Shown here one piece after another: positions 53,922 through 63,532 of a stretch of DNA of 64,000 nucleotides. Numbering within the stretch: the stretch's first letter is position 1; every line of letters starts with the position of its first letter. Below the pieces are notes generated by a model, which did no database searches, was not told where the DNA came from, and worked only from the letters and a program-made list of their open reading frames with translations. The DNA comes from Planctomycetota bacterium (GTDB taxonomy: Bacteria > Planctomycetota > PUPC01 > JACPCR01), in NCBI GenBank assembly GCA_027625095.1, contig JAQBXN010000031.1, forward strand, positions 1 through 64,000, read 5' to 3'. The position numbers and the translations under genes were made by a program.

Positions 53922-54754
53922 GGCAACACCTCAACACCGGCCCAGTCCGGAAGTAATCGTGCAGCGTTATTCCAGAGGATGTCCTTCTTAATCTGCAAGG
54001 AAAGAGTCGTGCCGAGAGTCTTCCCGAGCTGCGTGCCCAACTGCCGGACAGGCATGTCTGATCCATACACAACTCTCGTGGGGCCCAGGCGGGCGACAGC
54101 AGCCTCAACCATTCCGCTCTCTGGGTCACCGCCGCTCGTATCGACCACGATATTAGGACAGCCCTTCACGTCCTCGATGCCCTGTAAACCACCCCCGTTA
54201 AGGTGAGCCATGATGATCCGGGCCTTCGGGTGTCTCCGAGCCATGTCAGCAACATCGGCGGGGAAAGATTCTCCCGGCAGATTGCCTGTGGTCTTAATCC
54301 ACGAGTGTTGCAGAAGCGGTACATCATGCTTGATGGCCGCTTCACAGATCGGGTCGAGTCCCACGTCAGTCGCCCTCCGTGACACCCAGAGCTTCACTCC
54401 GGGAAAACGCATGCCACCCACGCAACGATCAATCTCTGCGGCGGATTCCTCTGGAAATTCAGGAGTCACATAACAAAAAGGAAGGAACACATCCGGTGCA
54501 ATCTCACGCAGTTTTTGGACGTAATCATTCGCTTCACGGCACTGTTGCATCGTTGGCTCCCGCGGAACTCCAGGGCACAGAGAAAAGAGGCACATCTTCT
54601 CTACGCCGGCTCGCTTTCCCGTTTCGATGAGCAAGTGCGCATCTTCCCCGGCCGTAACCGTCTTGTAGGGGCCGAAGCAATGCAACGGATGGACATGCAC
54701 ATCCAGTGCTGGGCAAGGCGGTTTCAGGCGGTTACGAATTTCAGAGACGTTCAT
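53918..54754 (-). CDS. Amidohydrolase-family (PF04909-like) protein 1
   Basis: A 278-residue amidohydrolase_2-type barrel. The metal motif HVHPLHC (about 20-26) is intact, followed by GVKLWVSRR, PLLQHSWIK (His near 147), IIMAHLNGGG (His near 182) and VVYGSDMPV with the catalytic Asp near 233. Such enzymes hydrolyse C-N or lactone bonds or decarboxylate. First gene of the minus-strand run. It overlaps protein 2 by four bases, so the two may form a complex or a two-step reaction. It is divergent from the beta-helix gene, with 229 bases between. Confidence 0.84.
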   Translation of the reverse strand: MNVSEIRNRLKPPCPALDVHVHPLHCFGPYKTVTAGEDAHLLIETGKRAGVEKMCLFSLCPGVPREPTMQQCREANDYVQKLREIAPDVFLPFCYVTPEFPEESAAEIDRCVGGMRFPGVKLWVSRRATDVGLDPICEAAIKHDVPLLQHSWIKTTGNLPGESFPADVADMARRHPKARIIMAHLNGGGLQGIEDVKGCPNIVVDTSGGDPESGMVEAAVARLGPTRVVYGSDMPVRQLGTQLGKTLGTTLSLQIKKDILWNNAARLLPDWAGVEVLP

Positions 54755-54983
54755 AGAAACGAGTCATTCAAAGAATTCCAAGGGTCAGCATGGCTGCCAG
54801 GCCAAACGAATGAATCAATATCATTATCCAGTGTCTTGAATTCAATAAGGATCGCGCGGCAAGGCCAGCATCCTTCGCTGGTTTAAGCATCGATCCCAGA
54901 CAGCCGCTTAACGCAATTGCTTGAAAGGCCGGAAAGTATAACTTAAGCAGACCCCCATCCACCTGACAAAGATAAACAAATAC

Positions 54984-56762
54984 ATGAAACTCACCGATTG
55001 CACGCGACGCGTTCTATTCCCGATACTGGCTATCAGTCTGCACGGTCACTCTGGTGCCAGCGCGGAGCAGGAGGCATTCAAGTCACACCCACCGTTGCGG
55101 CCATTACCACAAGCATCCAATCGACCGCTTGAGAAAGGGCCGGCTTACTTTGTCGATCCTGCCAAAGGCAACGATGCCTTCGCAGGCACAGAAGAAACTC
55201 CATGGAAAACCATCGCACAAGGGCTATCGAGCCTTCAAGCGGGAGACACGCTGGTTTTGAGGGGCGGCACTTATTACGAACACCTTTACTGCAGTGCAGC
55301 CGGCTCTGCCGAGAAGCCGATAACGATTCGTTCGTATCCCGGCGAGTTGGCCATCGTTGACGGATCTTTTCGCGAGTTCTTCGAAGACCATCGGAACGCT
55401 TGGGAACCATTTCCTGAGGGAAGTCCCGGTGAATTTCGCTCAAGGACAACCTACCGCAATTTGCGGAATCTTCACGGCAGGTTCGGCGACTCCATGATCG
55501 GCCTGCAGATCTATTACTACATCGAAGACTTGCGCGGCGAACGTTACGTCGGACCTGGTGTGTGGTACAACCGCTTGACTGGACGTATCCACATTCGACT
55601 CCAGCATTACAAAGCGGAAGGGGCTGTTCGCGGACGAAGTGAACTTGCACGGAAGTTCCTCCCGTCCCCTCTTCATGAACTGCATAGTTACGCCGGTGAA
55701 ACTGACCCGCGTAATCTGCAATTGATCATTGCTCCATTTCATTCCGTGCCGCTTGTTATCGACAAGTCGCAGCACACGCGTTTCCAGGACCTTGTCATCC
55801 GCGGCGGCGCTTACGATGTGGTGGATATCCGTCACGCTGAGCATCTGGTATTCGATAACGTGGTGGTCTACGCAGGCACCTATGGCATTAAAGCTCAGAA
55901 TACCGGGCCGTTTAAGTTCCAAAACTCCGCAATATATGGGAGCGTGCCGCCCTGGAGCACTCGTGGAGAGACTTCCCTGCGTGAACGTCCATGGCAAAGC
56001 AAGGGACGCAATCTGACCCGCCTCAACACGCACGCTCTTCTGATACCTGCTACTTCGGATGAATATTCGGTCTACTATTTTCCATACAATCACGATTGGG
56101 AAATTTCATACAGCGAATTTACCGACGGACACGACGGAGTTTATCTGGGCGATATCGTGAATCTGAAGTTTCACCACAATTACGTGCACAATTTCCAGGA
56201 TGATGGCATTTACCTTTCGAGCTTCAGACCGCTGTATAATCCACAGGCTCGCCCCCGTGAGATTTATCAGAATTTCATAGGCGCCTGTCTCATCACTTTT
56301 GCATACGGAGGGGATGCCAGGGCTTCGAGTGAAGTGCACGTCTACCGCAATATCATCAGCGGCTCCTATACAGTGTCAGACCACGGGGGCCCGCCATGGG
56401 AGGGCATGCGCTGGTATCACAATACGGTGTTTTCCGATCCCAGGAACCTCTTCGATCTCAGGCACACAAAACCCGGGCAAACCTGGCAGGTTCGTAACAA
56501 CCTTATTATCGGCGGCACCGCTCAGCCGGGGAAGCCGCAGGAAGGCGCCGCATGGGCAGGAAACGTCAGCGACGACAAACTCGAAAAACCCGGAAGTATT
56601 CAGTTGACCAAAGAGAGCACAGCAGTCGATGCGGGAGAACCGATACCAGGTGACTGGCCGGACCCACTGCGTGAATCGGAAACAGGAAAACCTGACGCCG
56701 GCGCGCTGCCGTTGGGTGCAGAACCTCTGAAAGTGGGACGAAACGGCAGGATGGTCTTTTAA
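54984..56762 (+). CDS. Secreted right-handed parallel beta-helix protein
   Basis: A 592-residue protein with a signal peptide (hydrophobic core LFPILAISLH). The segment YFVDPAKGNDAFAGT (about 51-66) followed by PWKTIAQGLSSLQAGDTLVLRGGTYYEH is the standard opening of DUF1565/pectate-lyase-type beta-helix proteins. The following 400 residues show repeated short strands with Asn and Gly turns (HLVFDNVVVYAG, SEFTDGHDGVYLGDIVNLKFHHNYVHNF). Probably binds or cuts a polysaccharide; catalytic residues not identified. It is divergent from the amidohydrolase run. Confidence 0.8.
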   Translation: MKLTDCTRRVLFPILAISLHGHSGASAEQEAFKSHPPLRPLPQASNRPLEKGPAYFVDPAKGNDAFAGTEETPWKTIAQGLSSLQAGDTLVLRGGTYYEHLYCSAAGSAEKPITIRSYPGELAIVDGSFREFFEDHRNAWEPFPEGSPGEFRSRTTYRNLRNLHGRFGDSMIGLQIYYYIEDLRGERYVGPGVWYNRLTGRIHIRLQHYKAEGAVRGRSELARKFLPSPLHELHSYAGETDPRNLQLIIAPFHSVPLVIDKSQHTRFQDLVIRGGAYDVVDIRHAEHLVFDNVVVYAGTYGIKAQNTGPFKFQNSAIYGSVPPWSTRGETSLRERPWQSKGRNLTRLNTHALLIPATSDEYSVYYFPYNHDWEISYSEFTDGHDGVYLGDIVNLKFHHNYVHNFQDDGIYLSSFRPLYNPQARPREIYQNFIGACLITFAYGGDARASSEVHVYRNIISGSYTVSDHGGPPWEGMRWYHNTVFSDPRNLFDLRHTKPGQTWQVRNNLIIGGTAQPGKPQEGAAWAGNVSDDKLEKPGSIQLTKESTAVDAGEPIPGDWPDPLRESETGKPDAGALPLGAEPLKVGRNGRMVF

Positions 56763-56799
56763 GGAGGAAACTGCTCTCCAAAGGATGCGACTATGGAAG

Positions 56800-56817
56800 G
56801 CGGTGGCTTGCCACCGC
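56800..56817. repeat. Dispersed hairpin repeat, copy 2
   Basis: GCGGTGGC-TT-GCCACCGC followed by TTTCGCTTC, 38 bases after the beta-helix gene. Same architecture and trailing TTCGCTT as the copy at 15822-15845. Confidence 0.5.
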
Positions 56818-56843
56818 TTTCGCTTCTTCACAATCCCAGAAGC

Positions 56844-57503
56844 CTATTCGAATTGCACCTTCCCGAAAAAATCAGGCAGGTGAAAGTTCGGCCTCGGATT
56901 ATCGACTGGCGACCATGTCAGCCAGTGCGGGTGGGAAGTGCGGTCACCACACTTATAGAAATTGGCCCGCCAGGTAACTCCCGAAGCAGGTTCTTCGAAC
57001 GAACGATAATGTCGCAGGATATCGAACGGCAGAGCATATCCCAGGGTCCAGGTAACCGGCCCCGCCAGCTCCTGCTCGACAGTTTCCGGCTGCGAATGAG
57101 CGATTTGTATTCTGTTGAAATCCGACTCAGGTATCGGAACAACTCCCTGGCCCTGCTTCTTTTGAAAATGAAACAGCGCTGTCCCGCCGCAATTGACCTC
57201 CAGGTTGAAATAGCCTTCCGACACATCCGGACCTGGTGTGAAAAAGAATTCAACGCAACTGTCCCAACAGACGCTGTCCTGATAGTGATTGGCAACAGCG
57301 CGGACATATCTGTCACCTACCTTGAAAGTCACGTAAAGAAATTGGGCGTCGTACGCTATTTTGAACTCAACAACCGGTCTGTGCTCCGGTTGGTCACCCA
57401 TAAATTCGCCGAGCAAGTTTGGCTGAATTCCGTCCCACGGTAATTCATCCCAACCAGAATGAACGTCGACAGGTGCACTAACTTTTCGAATTTTCAGATT
57501 CAT
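56844..57503 (-). CDS. CBM9-like carbohydrate-binding protein
   Basis: A 219-residue protein consisting essentially of one CBM9-like beta-sandwich: FKIAYDAQFLYVTFKVGD (about 50-67), CVEFFFTPGPD, YFNLEVNCGG, WTLGYALPFDIL and WRANFYKCGD, ending WSPVDNPRPNFHLPDFFG, the canonical end of the CBM9-like_1 group. The ATG at 57503 (MNLKIRKV) is chosen over a longer frame. No signal peptide at this start. The gene is divergent from the enolase-superfamily gene by 166 bases. Confidence 0.78.
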   Translation of the reverse strand: MNLKIRKVSAPVDVHSGWDELPWDGIQPNLLGEFMGDQPEHRPVVEFKIAYDAQFLYVTFKVGDRYVRAVANHYQDSVCWDSCVEFFFTPGPDVSEGYFNLEVNCGGTALFHFQKKQGQGVVPIPESDFNRIQIAHSQPETVEQELAGPVTWTLGYALPFDILRHYRSFEEPASGVTWRANFYKCGDRTSHPHWLTWSPVDNPRPNFHLPDFFGKVQFE

Positions 57504-57669
57504 AAGGCTATTTCTCCGGCTATTTCTGATGGCGTTGGAATCGATCAGGTTCGTGAATTCCTGTTTAAATTCAGCAAGGTGCGAGGATCGAGGACTTTTA
57601 ACAAATGCCACCGAAAAAGTCACCACGGGGAGATCGACAACGAATGCCTGAAAGCTTTATATTCCTGCC

Positions 57670-58821
57670 ATGCCAGCGAAGATTCAGAGCATCACACTCA
57701 TCCCCCTCCGCGTTCCTATTCCCACTGAACGGGTAAACTGCCCCGAGTTTGCCGATCAGATGCTTACGCGAGACGCAAACAACGGTTGGGGCGCGACCAC
57801 ATTCTTCGGCGATATGCCTTTCCTGGTCGTGAAGGTTGAAGGAGACGACGGAAGCATCGGGTGGTCAGACTCACGCCGGTATGGGAAATCGGAATCCGTC
57901 GCCGTAGAGACCATTGAGTACGCTCGCCAATTCCTTGGACGTTCTTTCGAGGAATTCCATCCAGCGAAGGACCACCTCGGCCTGATGCTACCTCATCCCG
58001 AAGTTCACTTCAGAGAGGTATTGACTGCTGCACTCGTCTGGTCAGCGGTGGCCCAGGGAATACCTCTTTATTCCCTATTCGGAGAGAAAGTCAGAGATGA
58101 AGTAAGAGTGGAATATTGGAGCGGACATCGCACGCCAGCGGGGGCGGAAGCGCTTGCAGGAGAAGGTCGGGCGCGAGGGTTCGCTGGACTGAAGTTGAAG
58201 GCCCATCTCAACATTGATGTTGGCGGCGTCACTGAAGCTGTGTTCCGTGGTGGTGGCTCTGACTTTCATCTGAACATTGATCCGAACGGTCGATGGGAAA
58301 CCGTTGAAGCTTCCGTGGCTCGCGCCCGCGCGATGCTCGAAGTGAGCACAAACGTGTTGCTCGAGGACCCCATCTACAACAAGGCAAAGGTTGCCGAAGT
58401 CCGGAAGCAGACCGGGATTCCAACCGCCGTCACAGTGAACTCTCCCGAGAGTGTTCAGGAAGCTCTTGATCTCGAAGCTGCCGATGTATTCAACCTTGGC
58501 GGAGACTGGGTGAATCAGATCGAGACTGCCGCATTTATAGAGCCAAGCGGCATACCCTACTGGCTTGCCAGTTCCGTAGAGACGGGCATAGGCGACATGG
58601 CCTGCGCTCATCTCGCAGCGACTCTGCCTGGATGCACTATCGGTTCCGATTTGGTCGGCAACCTTTGCCGTGAACACAACCTGCTGACCGAGCCGGCCCA
58701 CTTTCGTAAAGGTCATATTGTTGTGTCAGAGGCTCCAGGACTCGGCGTTAAAGTGGATGAAAACGCCATCGAGCACTATCGAATTGCAGACCCGGTTGTT
58801 GTTCAGGGAACTTCCGGTTAA
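57670..58821 (+). CDS. Enolase-superfamily (mandelate racemase/muconate-lactonizing-like) enzyme
   Basis: A 383-residue protein. The capping N-terminal domain is followed by the barrel with K175-x-K177 (GLKLKAH), first metal ligand D204 (LNIDPNG) and second E232 (LLEDP). The third ligand, usually Asp or Glu, appears as N257 in VTVNSPES, and the usual Lys or His of the next strand is replaced (FNLGGDWVN). SSVETGIG carries the late Glu. This pattern lies outside common subgroups, so the reaction may be unusual, though the fold is clear. First gene of the plus-strand catabolic run. Confidence 0.82.
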   Translation: MPAKIQSITLIPLRVPIPTERVNCPEFADQMLTRDANNGWGATTFFGDMPFLVVKVEGDDGSIGWSDSRRYGKSESVAVETIEYARQFLGRSFEEFHPAKDHLGLMLPHPEVHFREVLTAALVWSAVAQGIPLYSLFGEKVRDEVRVEYWSGHRTPAGAEALAGEGRARGFAGLKLKAHLNIDVGGVTEAVFRGGGSDFHLNIDPNGRWETVEASVARARAMLEVSTNVLLEDPIYNKAKVAEVRKQTGIPTAVTVNSPESVQEALDLEAADVFNLGGDWVNQIETAAFIEPSGIPYWLASSVETGIGDMACAHLAATLPGCTIGSDLVGNLCREHNLLTEPAHFRKGHIVVSEAPGLGVKVDENAIEHYRIADPVVVQGTSG

Positions 58822-58862
58822 CCCTCCTCACGATCCGTTGACTACACATTCGGGACTGACAT

Positions 58863-59624
58863 ATGAAGATAGATTTGCACGATAGGGTTGCTGTCGTAAC
58901 CGGCGCTTCAGGCTACCTTGGCCGCGTGATGGTACGCACACTGGCCGCCTGTGGTGCTGATGTGGTTATCCACTATCAGAATAACGTTGAGATGGCAGAG
59001 CAGTTGCGAAAGGAAGTGCTTGAAATGGGCGTCCGGACAATGGTTTGCCAGGCGGATATCACTCAGCTCGATTCCATCATGGCAATGCGGAACAGCATCA
59101 ATAATGAACTGGGCGCCCCCGATATCATCGTTAACAACGCGGTGATTCAGTACGAATGGAAAAGAATCCTTGATCAGGATGAGAAAGACTACGACAGCCA
59201 GTTTCGCTCCTGTGTCCTGCAAAGCGTTTTTATGGCCAAGGCTTTTGTTCCGGCGATGGTACAAAAGAAATACGGACGCGTGATCGCCATCAACACCGAG
59301 TGCGCGATGCAGAATGGCCCAGGCCAATCGGCTTATGTCGCTGGCAAACGTGGTCTCGATGGAATCGTCAGAATTCTTGCCCGCGAAGTCGGCGAGCATC
59401 AGATCACCGTTAATCAGGTCGCACCGGGCTTTACCATCAGCGATCGCGACCGGGCGACCGGAACAGAGAGTAAGCCTGCTTACGAAAAGAGTGTTGCATT
59501 GAAGAGGCGCGGCACCGACCAGGAAATAGCAAACGCTGTTGCTTTTCTCGCTTCAGACCTGGCGAGCTTCATTACTGGTGCATTCATCCCAGTCTGTGGT
59601 GGGAATGTGATGCCGACCATTTGA
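58863..59624 (+). CDS. Short-chain dehydrogenase/reductase
   Basis: A 253-residue classical SDR. VVTGASGYLG (11-20) is the cofactor motif and NNAV (91-94) the structural one. Catalytic Y158 and K162 are in AYVAGKRG. The usual catalytic Ser is Thr145 in INTEC, which can be tolerated but is uncommon. A proton-donor Asn equivalent is near SQFRSC. It oxidises or reduces a hydroxy group of a small substrate; by context a step after the enolase-superfamily enzyme. 41 bases after that gene. Confidence 0.86.
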   Translation: MKIDLHDRVAVVTGASGYLGRVMVRTLAACGADVVIHYQNNVEMAEQLRKEVLEMGVRTMVCQADITQLDSIMAMRNSINNELGAPDIIVNNAVIQYEWKRILDQDEKDYDSQFRSCVLQSVFMAKAFVPAMVQKKYGRVIAINTECAMQNGPGQSAYVAGKRGLDGIVRILAREVGEHQITVNQVAPGFTISDRDRATGTESKPAYEKSVALKRRGTDQEIANAVAFLASDLASFITGAFIPVCGGNVMPTI

Positions 59625-59653
59625 CCCAATGAAATCATCATTCTCTTCCATTG

Positions 59654-61759
59654 ATGACTGATTCCGATTCATCCGTGATCCAGATTGCTGCCGACGTTGG
59701 TGGTACTTTCACCGATGTCGTCGTCTCTCTGCCGGGCGGTAGCATCCTCACGAGGAAGGTGCCTTCTACTCCCCCTAATTTCGAGGTGGGAGTCCTTATA
59801 GCTGTCGATGAAGTTCTGGCCGCGTGCGCGTTCGATCGTTCAGAAATCGCCACCGTGTGCCATGGCACCACAGTCGCCACGAATGCCGTCCTCGAGCGTC
59901 GCGGGGCGAAAACGGCACTCATCACCACCAGGGGCTTTCGGGATGTGCTCGAGCTTCGACGCATTCGCGCACCGCAGCTTTATGACTTGTTCTTTCAGAA
60001 GCCCCCTGCGATCGTTGACCGGTATCTCCGGTTCGAATTGACCGAGCGCATCAGTGCAGGTGGCGAAGTATTAGTGCCCGTAAACCGGGATGAACTGGAG
60101 GGGATCGTTGAACGGCTCGTCGAGCAGAATATTGAATCGATCGCCGTCTGCTTTCTGCATTCTTATATCATGCCGGATCATGAGCGCGAGGTCGGCGAAT
60201 ACCTTCATCGTGTGCTTCCGGACCTCCCCATCTCCCTTTCCTATGAGGTAGTCAGACAGCGCCGTGAATACGAACGTACGGCGACAACGGCGGTGAACGC
60301 TTACATTCAACTAATCATGCGGCGATATCTGGACAGGCTGCAGGGCGGGCTGAGAGAACGTGGCATTCAAGCGCCCCTGATGATTATGCAATCCGCAGGT
60401 GGACTGACCCCTGCCGCCGACGCTGCGCTTCGTCCGGTTTTTGCGCTCGAGTCCGGCCCGGCGGCTGGTGTCCTGGCAGCGGGCAAGGTCGCGAAGGCGA
60501 CAGGTACCCGGAATGTCATCAGCTTCGACATGGGCGGGACCACTGCAAAGGCTGCGATGATCGAGAATGGCGACATCCCATACAGCCCGGAATACGAAGT
60601 CGGTTCTTCCCTTTCTGCCGGCAATCGCCTGACCGGAGGTGGAGGCGAATTGATTCTTGCTCCGAGCATCGACATTGCCGAAGTGGGCGCGGGCGGCGGC
60701 AGTATGGCATACATCGATGCCGGTGGCGGATTGCGCGTCGGCCCGCGAAGCGCGGGGGCCATACCTGGGCCCGCCTGTTACCAGCGGGGCGGAACTGAGC
60801 CGACCGTCACCGACGCCAACGTTGTTCTTGGTTACATCAAGCCAGGCCAGTTGGCTGGCGGAGACGTGGTAATCGATGAGGTAGTAGCCCGGCGGTGCAT
60901 CGAGGACAAAATCGCTCGCCCCCTTGGGATGACAGTCCTGCAGGCGGCGCTGGGAATTCATCGCATTGCAAACGCTGAAATGTTGCGGGCGCTGAGAGAG
61001 GTTTCCACCCATCGTGGACGCGATCCTCGCGAGTTTGCCCTGGTTGCTTTTGGCGGTTCCGGGCCGATTCATGCCGCCCACCTGGCAGATGAACTCGGCA
61101 CCAATCGGGTCATCGTACCACCAGTGCCGGGGGTGTTCAGTGCAGTAGGACTACTCGCTTCAGGGCTCGAGCATCACGATGTTCGCAGTTGCCGCCTGGC
61201 GGATGAAACTCTGAACCCAAGCGAAATCTCAAGTCGGATTCAAGAGATGCATGCCACCATGCTGAAACAACTCATTTTGGAATCCGCCCACGAGGAAAGG
61301 CTGAAGTTCGAGGCCTTTGCTGATCTCAGGTTTGTTGGAGAGATATCTGATATTCGCATTCGGATTGAGGATCAGGTCATCACCACTGCATCCATCGCGG
61401 AGCTTCGTCGCGGCTATGAAGAGGAACACGAACGGATGTATGGTCATCGGTCTGAATCTGGGGCGCCTATTGAAATTACCGCCATTCGCCTGATCGGCAG
61501 AGAGGCAAGAAAGGAGATGCTGACAATGACACTACCCGAATCTGCAGGCGAAGTTTCAGGAAGCCGCGTCGCTACCTTCCCGGATTCAGCAGGCCCCATG
61601 GAAGTCCAGGTTACCTCCAGAGGGGCCCTGACCGCAGAAACGGAAGGCCCACTCCTTGTGGACGAATACGACGCCACCATCGTCATCCCCCCTGGCTGGT
61701 CTGCGCACCTCGATGAAGCCTTCAACATCATCATGGAGAAGAAGCATGGCAACTGTTGA
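59654..61759 (+). CDS. hyuA: Hydantoinase/oxoprolinase family, A-type subunit
   Basis: A 701-residue HyuA-type protein. The N-terminal ASKHA phosphate-binding segment DVGGTFTD (14-21) is followed by CHGTTVATNAVLER, VRQRREYERTATTAVNAY and a second ATP-associated segment FDMGGTTAKAAMIENGDI. The C-terminal half has GGGGELILAPS, AIPGPACYQRGG and FGGSGPIHAAHLADELG. Such proteins drive ring opening of hydantoins, 5-oxoproline or related cyclic amides, or carboxylation of ketones, using ATP. ATG at 59654 preferred over the TTG before it. It overlaps the B subunit by 14 bases. Confidence 0.93.
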   Translation: MTDSDSSVIQIAADVGGTFTDVVVSLPGGSILTRKVPSTPPNFEVGVLIAVDEVLAACAFDRSEIATVCHGTTVATNAVLERRGAKTALITTRGFRDVLELRRIRAPQLYDLFFQKPPAIVDRYLRFELTERISAGGEVLVPVNRDELEGIVERLVEQNIESIAVCFLHSYIMPDHEREVGEYLHRVLPDLPISLSYEVVRQRREYERTATTAVNAYIQLIMRRYLDRLQGGLRERGIQAPLMIMQSAGGLTPAADAALRPVFALESGPAAGVLAAGKVAKATGTRNVISFDMGGTTAKAAMIENGDIPYSPEYEVGSSLSAGNRLTGGGGELILAPSIDIAEVGAGGGSMAYIDAGGGLRVGPRSAGAIPGPACYQRGGTEPTVTDANVVLGYIKPGQLAGGDVVIDEVVARRCIEDKIARPLGMTVLQAALGIHRIANAEMLRALREVSTHRGRDPREFALVAFGGSGPIHAAHLADELGTNRVIVPPVPGVFSAVGLLASGLEHHDVRSCRLADETLNPSEISSRIQEMHATMLKQLILESAHEERLKFEAFADLRFVGEISDIRIRIEDQVITTASIAELRRGYEEEHERMYGHRSESGAPIEITAIRLIGREARKEMLTMTLPESAGEVSGSRVATFPDSAGPMEVQVTSRGALTAETEGPLLVDEYDATIVIPPGWSAHLDEAFNIIMEKKHGNC

Positions 61760-63431
61760 CCCCATCACGCGGGAAATCATCAAGAACGCCCTCGCCTCGA
61801 TTGCCGACGAAATGGCTGTCGGTCTCTACCGTACCGCCTACTCCACGATAGTCAGGGACGTACTCGATTTTTCGACTTCCCTCTGCAATGCGAAAGGTGA
61901 ACAGATCGCACAGGGCACAACCATCCCGCTGCACATGGGCTCTGTCCCCTATGCCATGGAAACACTGTTCGCCAAGTACGGCGACTCCATGGATGAAGGC
62001 GATGTTTTCATCCTTAACGATCCATTCGACGGTGGCATGCACATACCGGACATCTTCATCGTCAAGCCGGTGTTCTCAGACGGCCAGCACATCGCCTTCG
62101 CGGTCTCCACAGCGCACCATCTCGACCTTGGGGGCCGGGTTCCCGGCAGTTCTGCATGTGACAACACAGAAATTTTTCACGATGGACTCCGCATTCCCTG
62201 GCTGAAATTGTACAGGGGCGGTAAACCCGACGAATCACTCTTTACATTACTCCGCGCAAATATCCGTGTGCCCCACATGACCATGGGCGACCTGCGCGCA
62301 CAACTCTCGGCCTGCCACACTGGCGAGCGTGGCATACTTCAAGTCGTGGAACGCTACGGTGTGGACACCTTTGAAGCCTGTTCGACCGAACTGCTCGATT
62401 ACACCGAACGCATCGTCCGCTCCGAAATTGCATCGTGGAAGGACGGTAGCAGCACTTTTGTCGATTACATGGATAGCGACGGCTGCGGCGGCCCGCCGGT
62501 CAAAATTCAATGTACGATCACTGTCAAAGGTGACGAACTGACCGCCGATTTTACCGGAAGCGCTCCGCAGGTACCCGGCGCGATAAACAGCACCCTTTCC
62601 TATACAGCATCGGCCGTGGCCATGTGCGTCCGGGCGGTCATGCATGCAGACATGCCGAACACCGCAGGAATGTTTCGTCCCCTCCACGTCATTGCTCCAG
62701 CCGGGACCGTCCTGAACGGTGAGATGCCTGCCGCTTCTTCCATGCGAGGAGTGACCGGTTTTCGCACGGTCGATGCAATCCTCGGGGCATTGGCCGGTAT
62801 CGTTCCGGAACGAGTGCTGGCGGCTTGTGAGGGAGGCAACTCACTGGTCATCATCGGTGGCCAACGAGCAAATTCTCGTGAGGCGTACGTCTACTACGAA
62901 CTGATCTCCGGCACCTGGGGAGCACGCCCGGACCGGGATGGAAACGACGGTCTCTGCAATCCCGCCAATGTGGCCGCAAATATTTCTATCGAAGAGGCGG
63001 AGAGTAATTATCCGATTCGCATTCACCGTTACGGTCTTGTCCGTGACACCGGCGGGGCGGGCAAGTATCGGGGAGGAATGGCCGTCGAGCGCGAGTGGGA
63101 ACTCCTCGAAGGTGAATCAACACTGACCATTCGCTCGGACCGACGCGACCACCCTCCCTACGGTCTCGGAGGGGGCTTGCCCGGCGGAAGCTCAATCAGC
63201 ATCCTCAAGCATCATGACAGTGAGGAAGTGCTCCCTGTCATGGTCTCTACCAAGATCAAGAAGGGTGAAATCCTCTACCATCGTCAACCCGGAGGGGGCG
63301 GCTACGGAGATCCGCACGATAGAGACCCGGAAGCCGTGGCCTGTGACATTCAAAATGACCGGGTCTCTAAGGAGGCCGCTGAACGGCTGTACGGGGTGAT
63401 CTTCGAGGACGGGAGTTTTGAGGATGGATGA
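61746..63431 (+). CDS. hyuB: Hydantoinase/oxoprolinase family, B-type subunit
   Basis: A 561-residue HyuB-type protein, ATG at 61746 (MATVDPITREIIKNAL). Family segments include DFSTSLCNAKGEQIAQGTT, FILNDPFDGGMHIPDI, AHHLDLGGRVPGS and RPLHVIAPAGTVLN. The C-terminus has YRGGMAVEREWEL and QPGGGGYGDP. It forms the second subunit of the ATP-dependent amidohydrolase or carboxylase encoded with HyuA. Overlapping starts and stops imply coupled translation. Together with the SDR and enolase-superfamily gene it suggests degradation of a cyclic amide or lactone-like compound. Confidence 0.93.
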   Translation: MATVDPITREIIKNALASIADEMAVGLYRTAYSTIVRDVLDFSTSLCNAKGEQIAQGTTIPLHMGSVPYAMETLFAKYGDSMDEGDVFILNDPFDGGMHIPDIFIVKPVFSDGQHIAFAVSTAHHLDLGGRVPGSSACDNTEIFHDGLRIPWLKLYRGGKPDESLFTLLRANIRVPHMTMGDLRAQLSACHTGERGILQVVERYGVDTFEACSTELLDYTERIVRSEIASWKDGSSTFVDYMDSDGCGGPPVKIQCTITVKGDELTADFTGSAPQVPGAINSTLSYTASAVAMCVRAVMHADMPNTAGMFRPLHVIAPAGTVLNGEMPAASSMRGVTGFRTVDAILGALAGIVPERVLAACEGGNSLVIIGGQRANSREAYVYYELISGTWGARPDRDGNDGLCNPANVAANISIEEAESNYPIRIHRYGLVRDTGGAGKYRGGMAVEREWELLEGESTLTIRSDRRDHPPYGLGGGLPGGSSISILKHHDSEEVLPVMVSTKIKKGEILYHRQPGGGGYGDPHDRDPEAVACDIQNDRVSKEAAERLYGVIFEDGSFEDG

Positions 63432-63532
63432 AATAGAAATTCTCGAATTCTCCTGCAGATTGGCTTTTCTACCTCATCAGTCACCATCTGGTGAGGCATT
63501 GGAATTCGGAATCTGATTCTATCCTCCTGACT

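Noticed and set aside
60311..61081. Minus-strand frame of 256 codons inside the HyuA gene
   Set aside because: It lies opposite conserved HyuA motifs and is a shadow.
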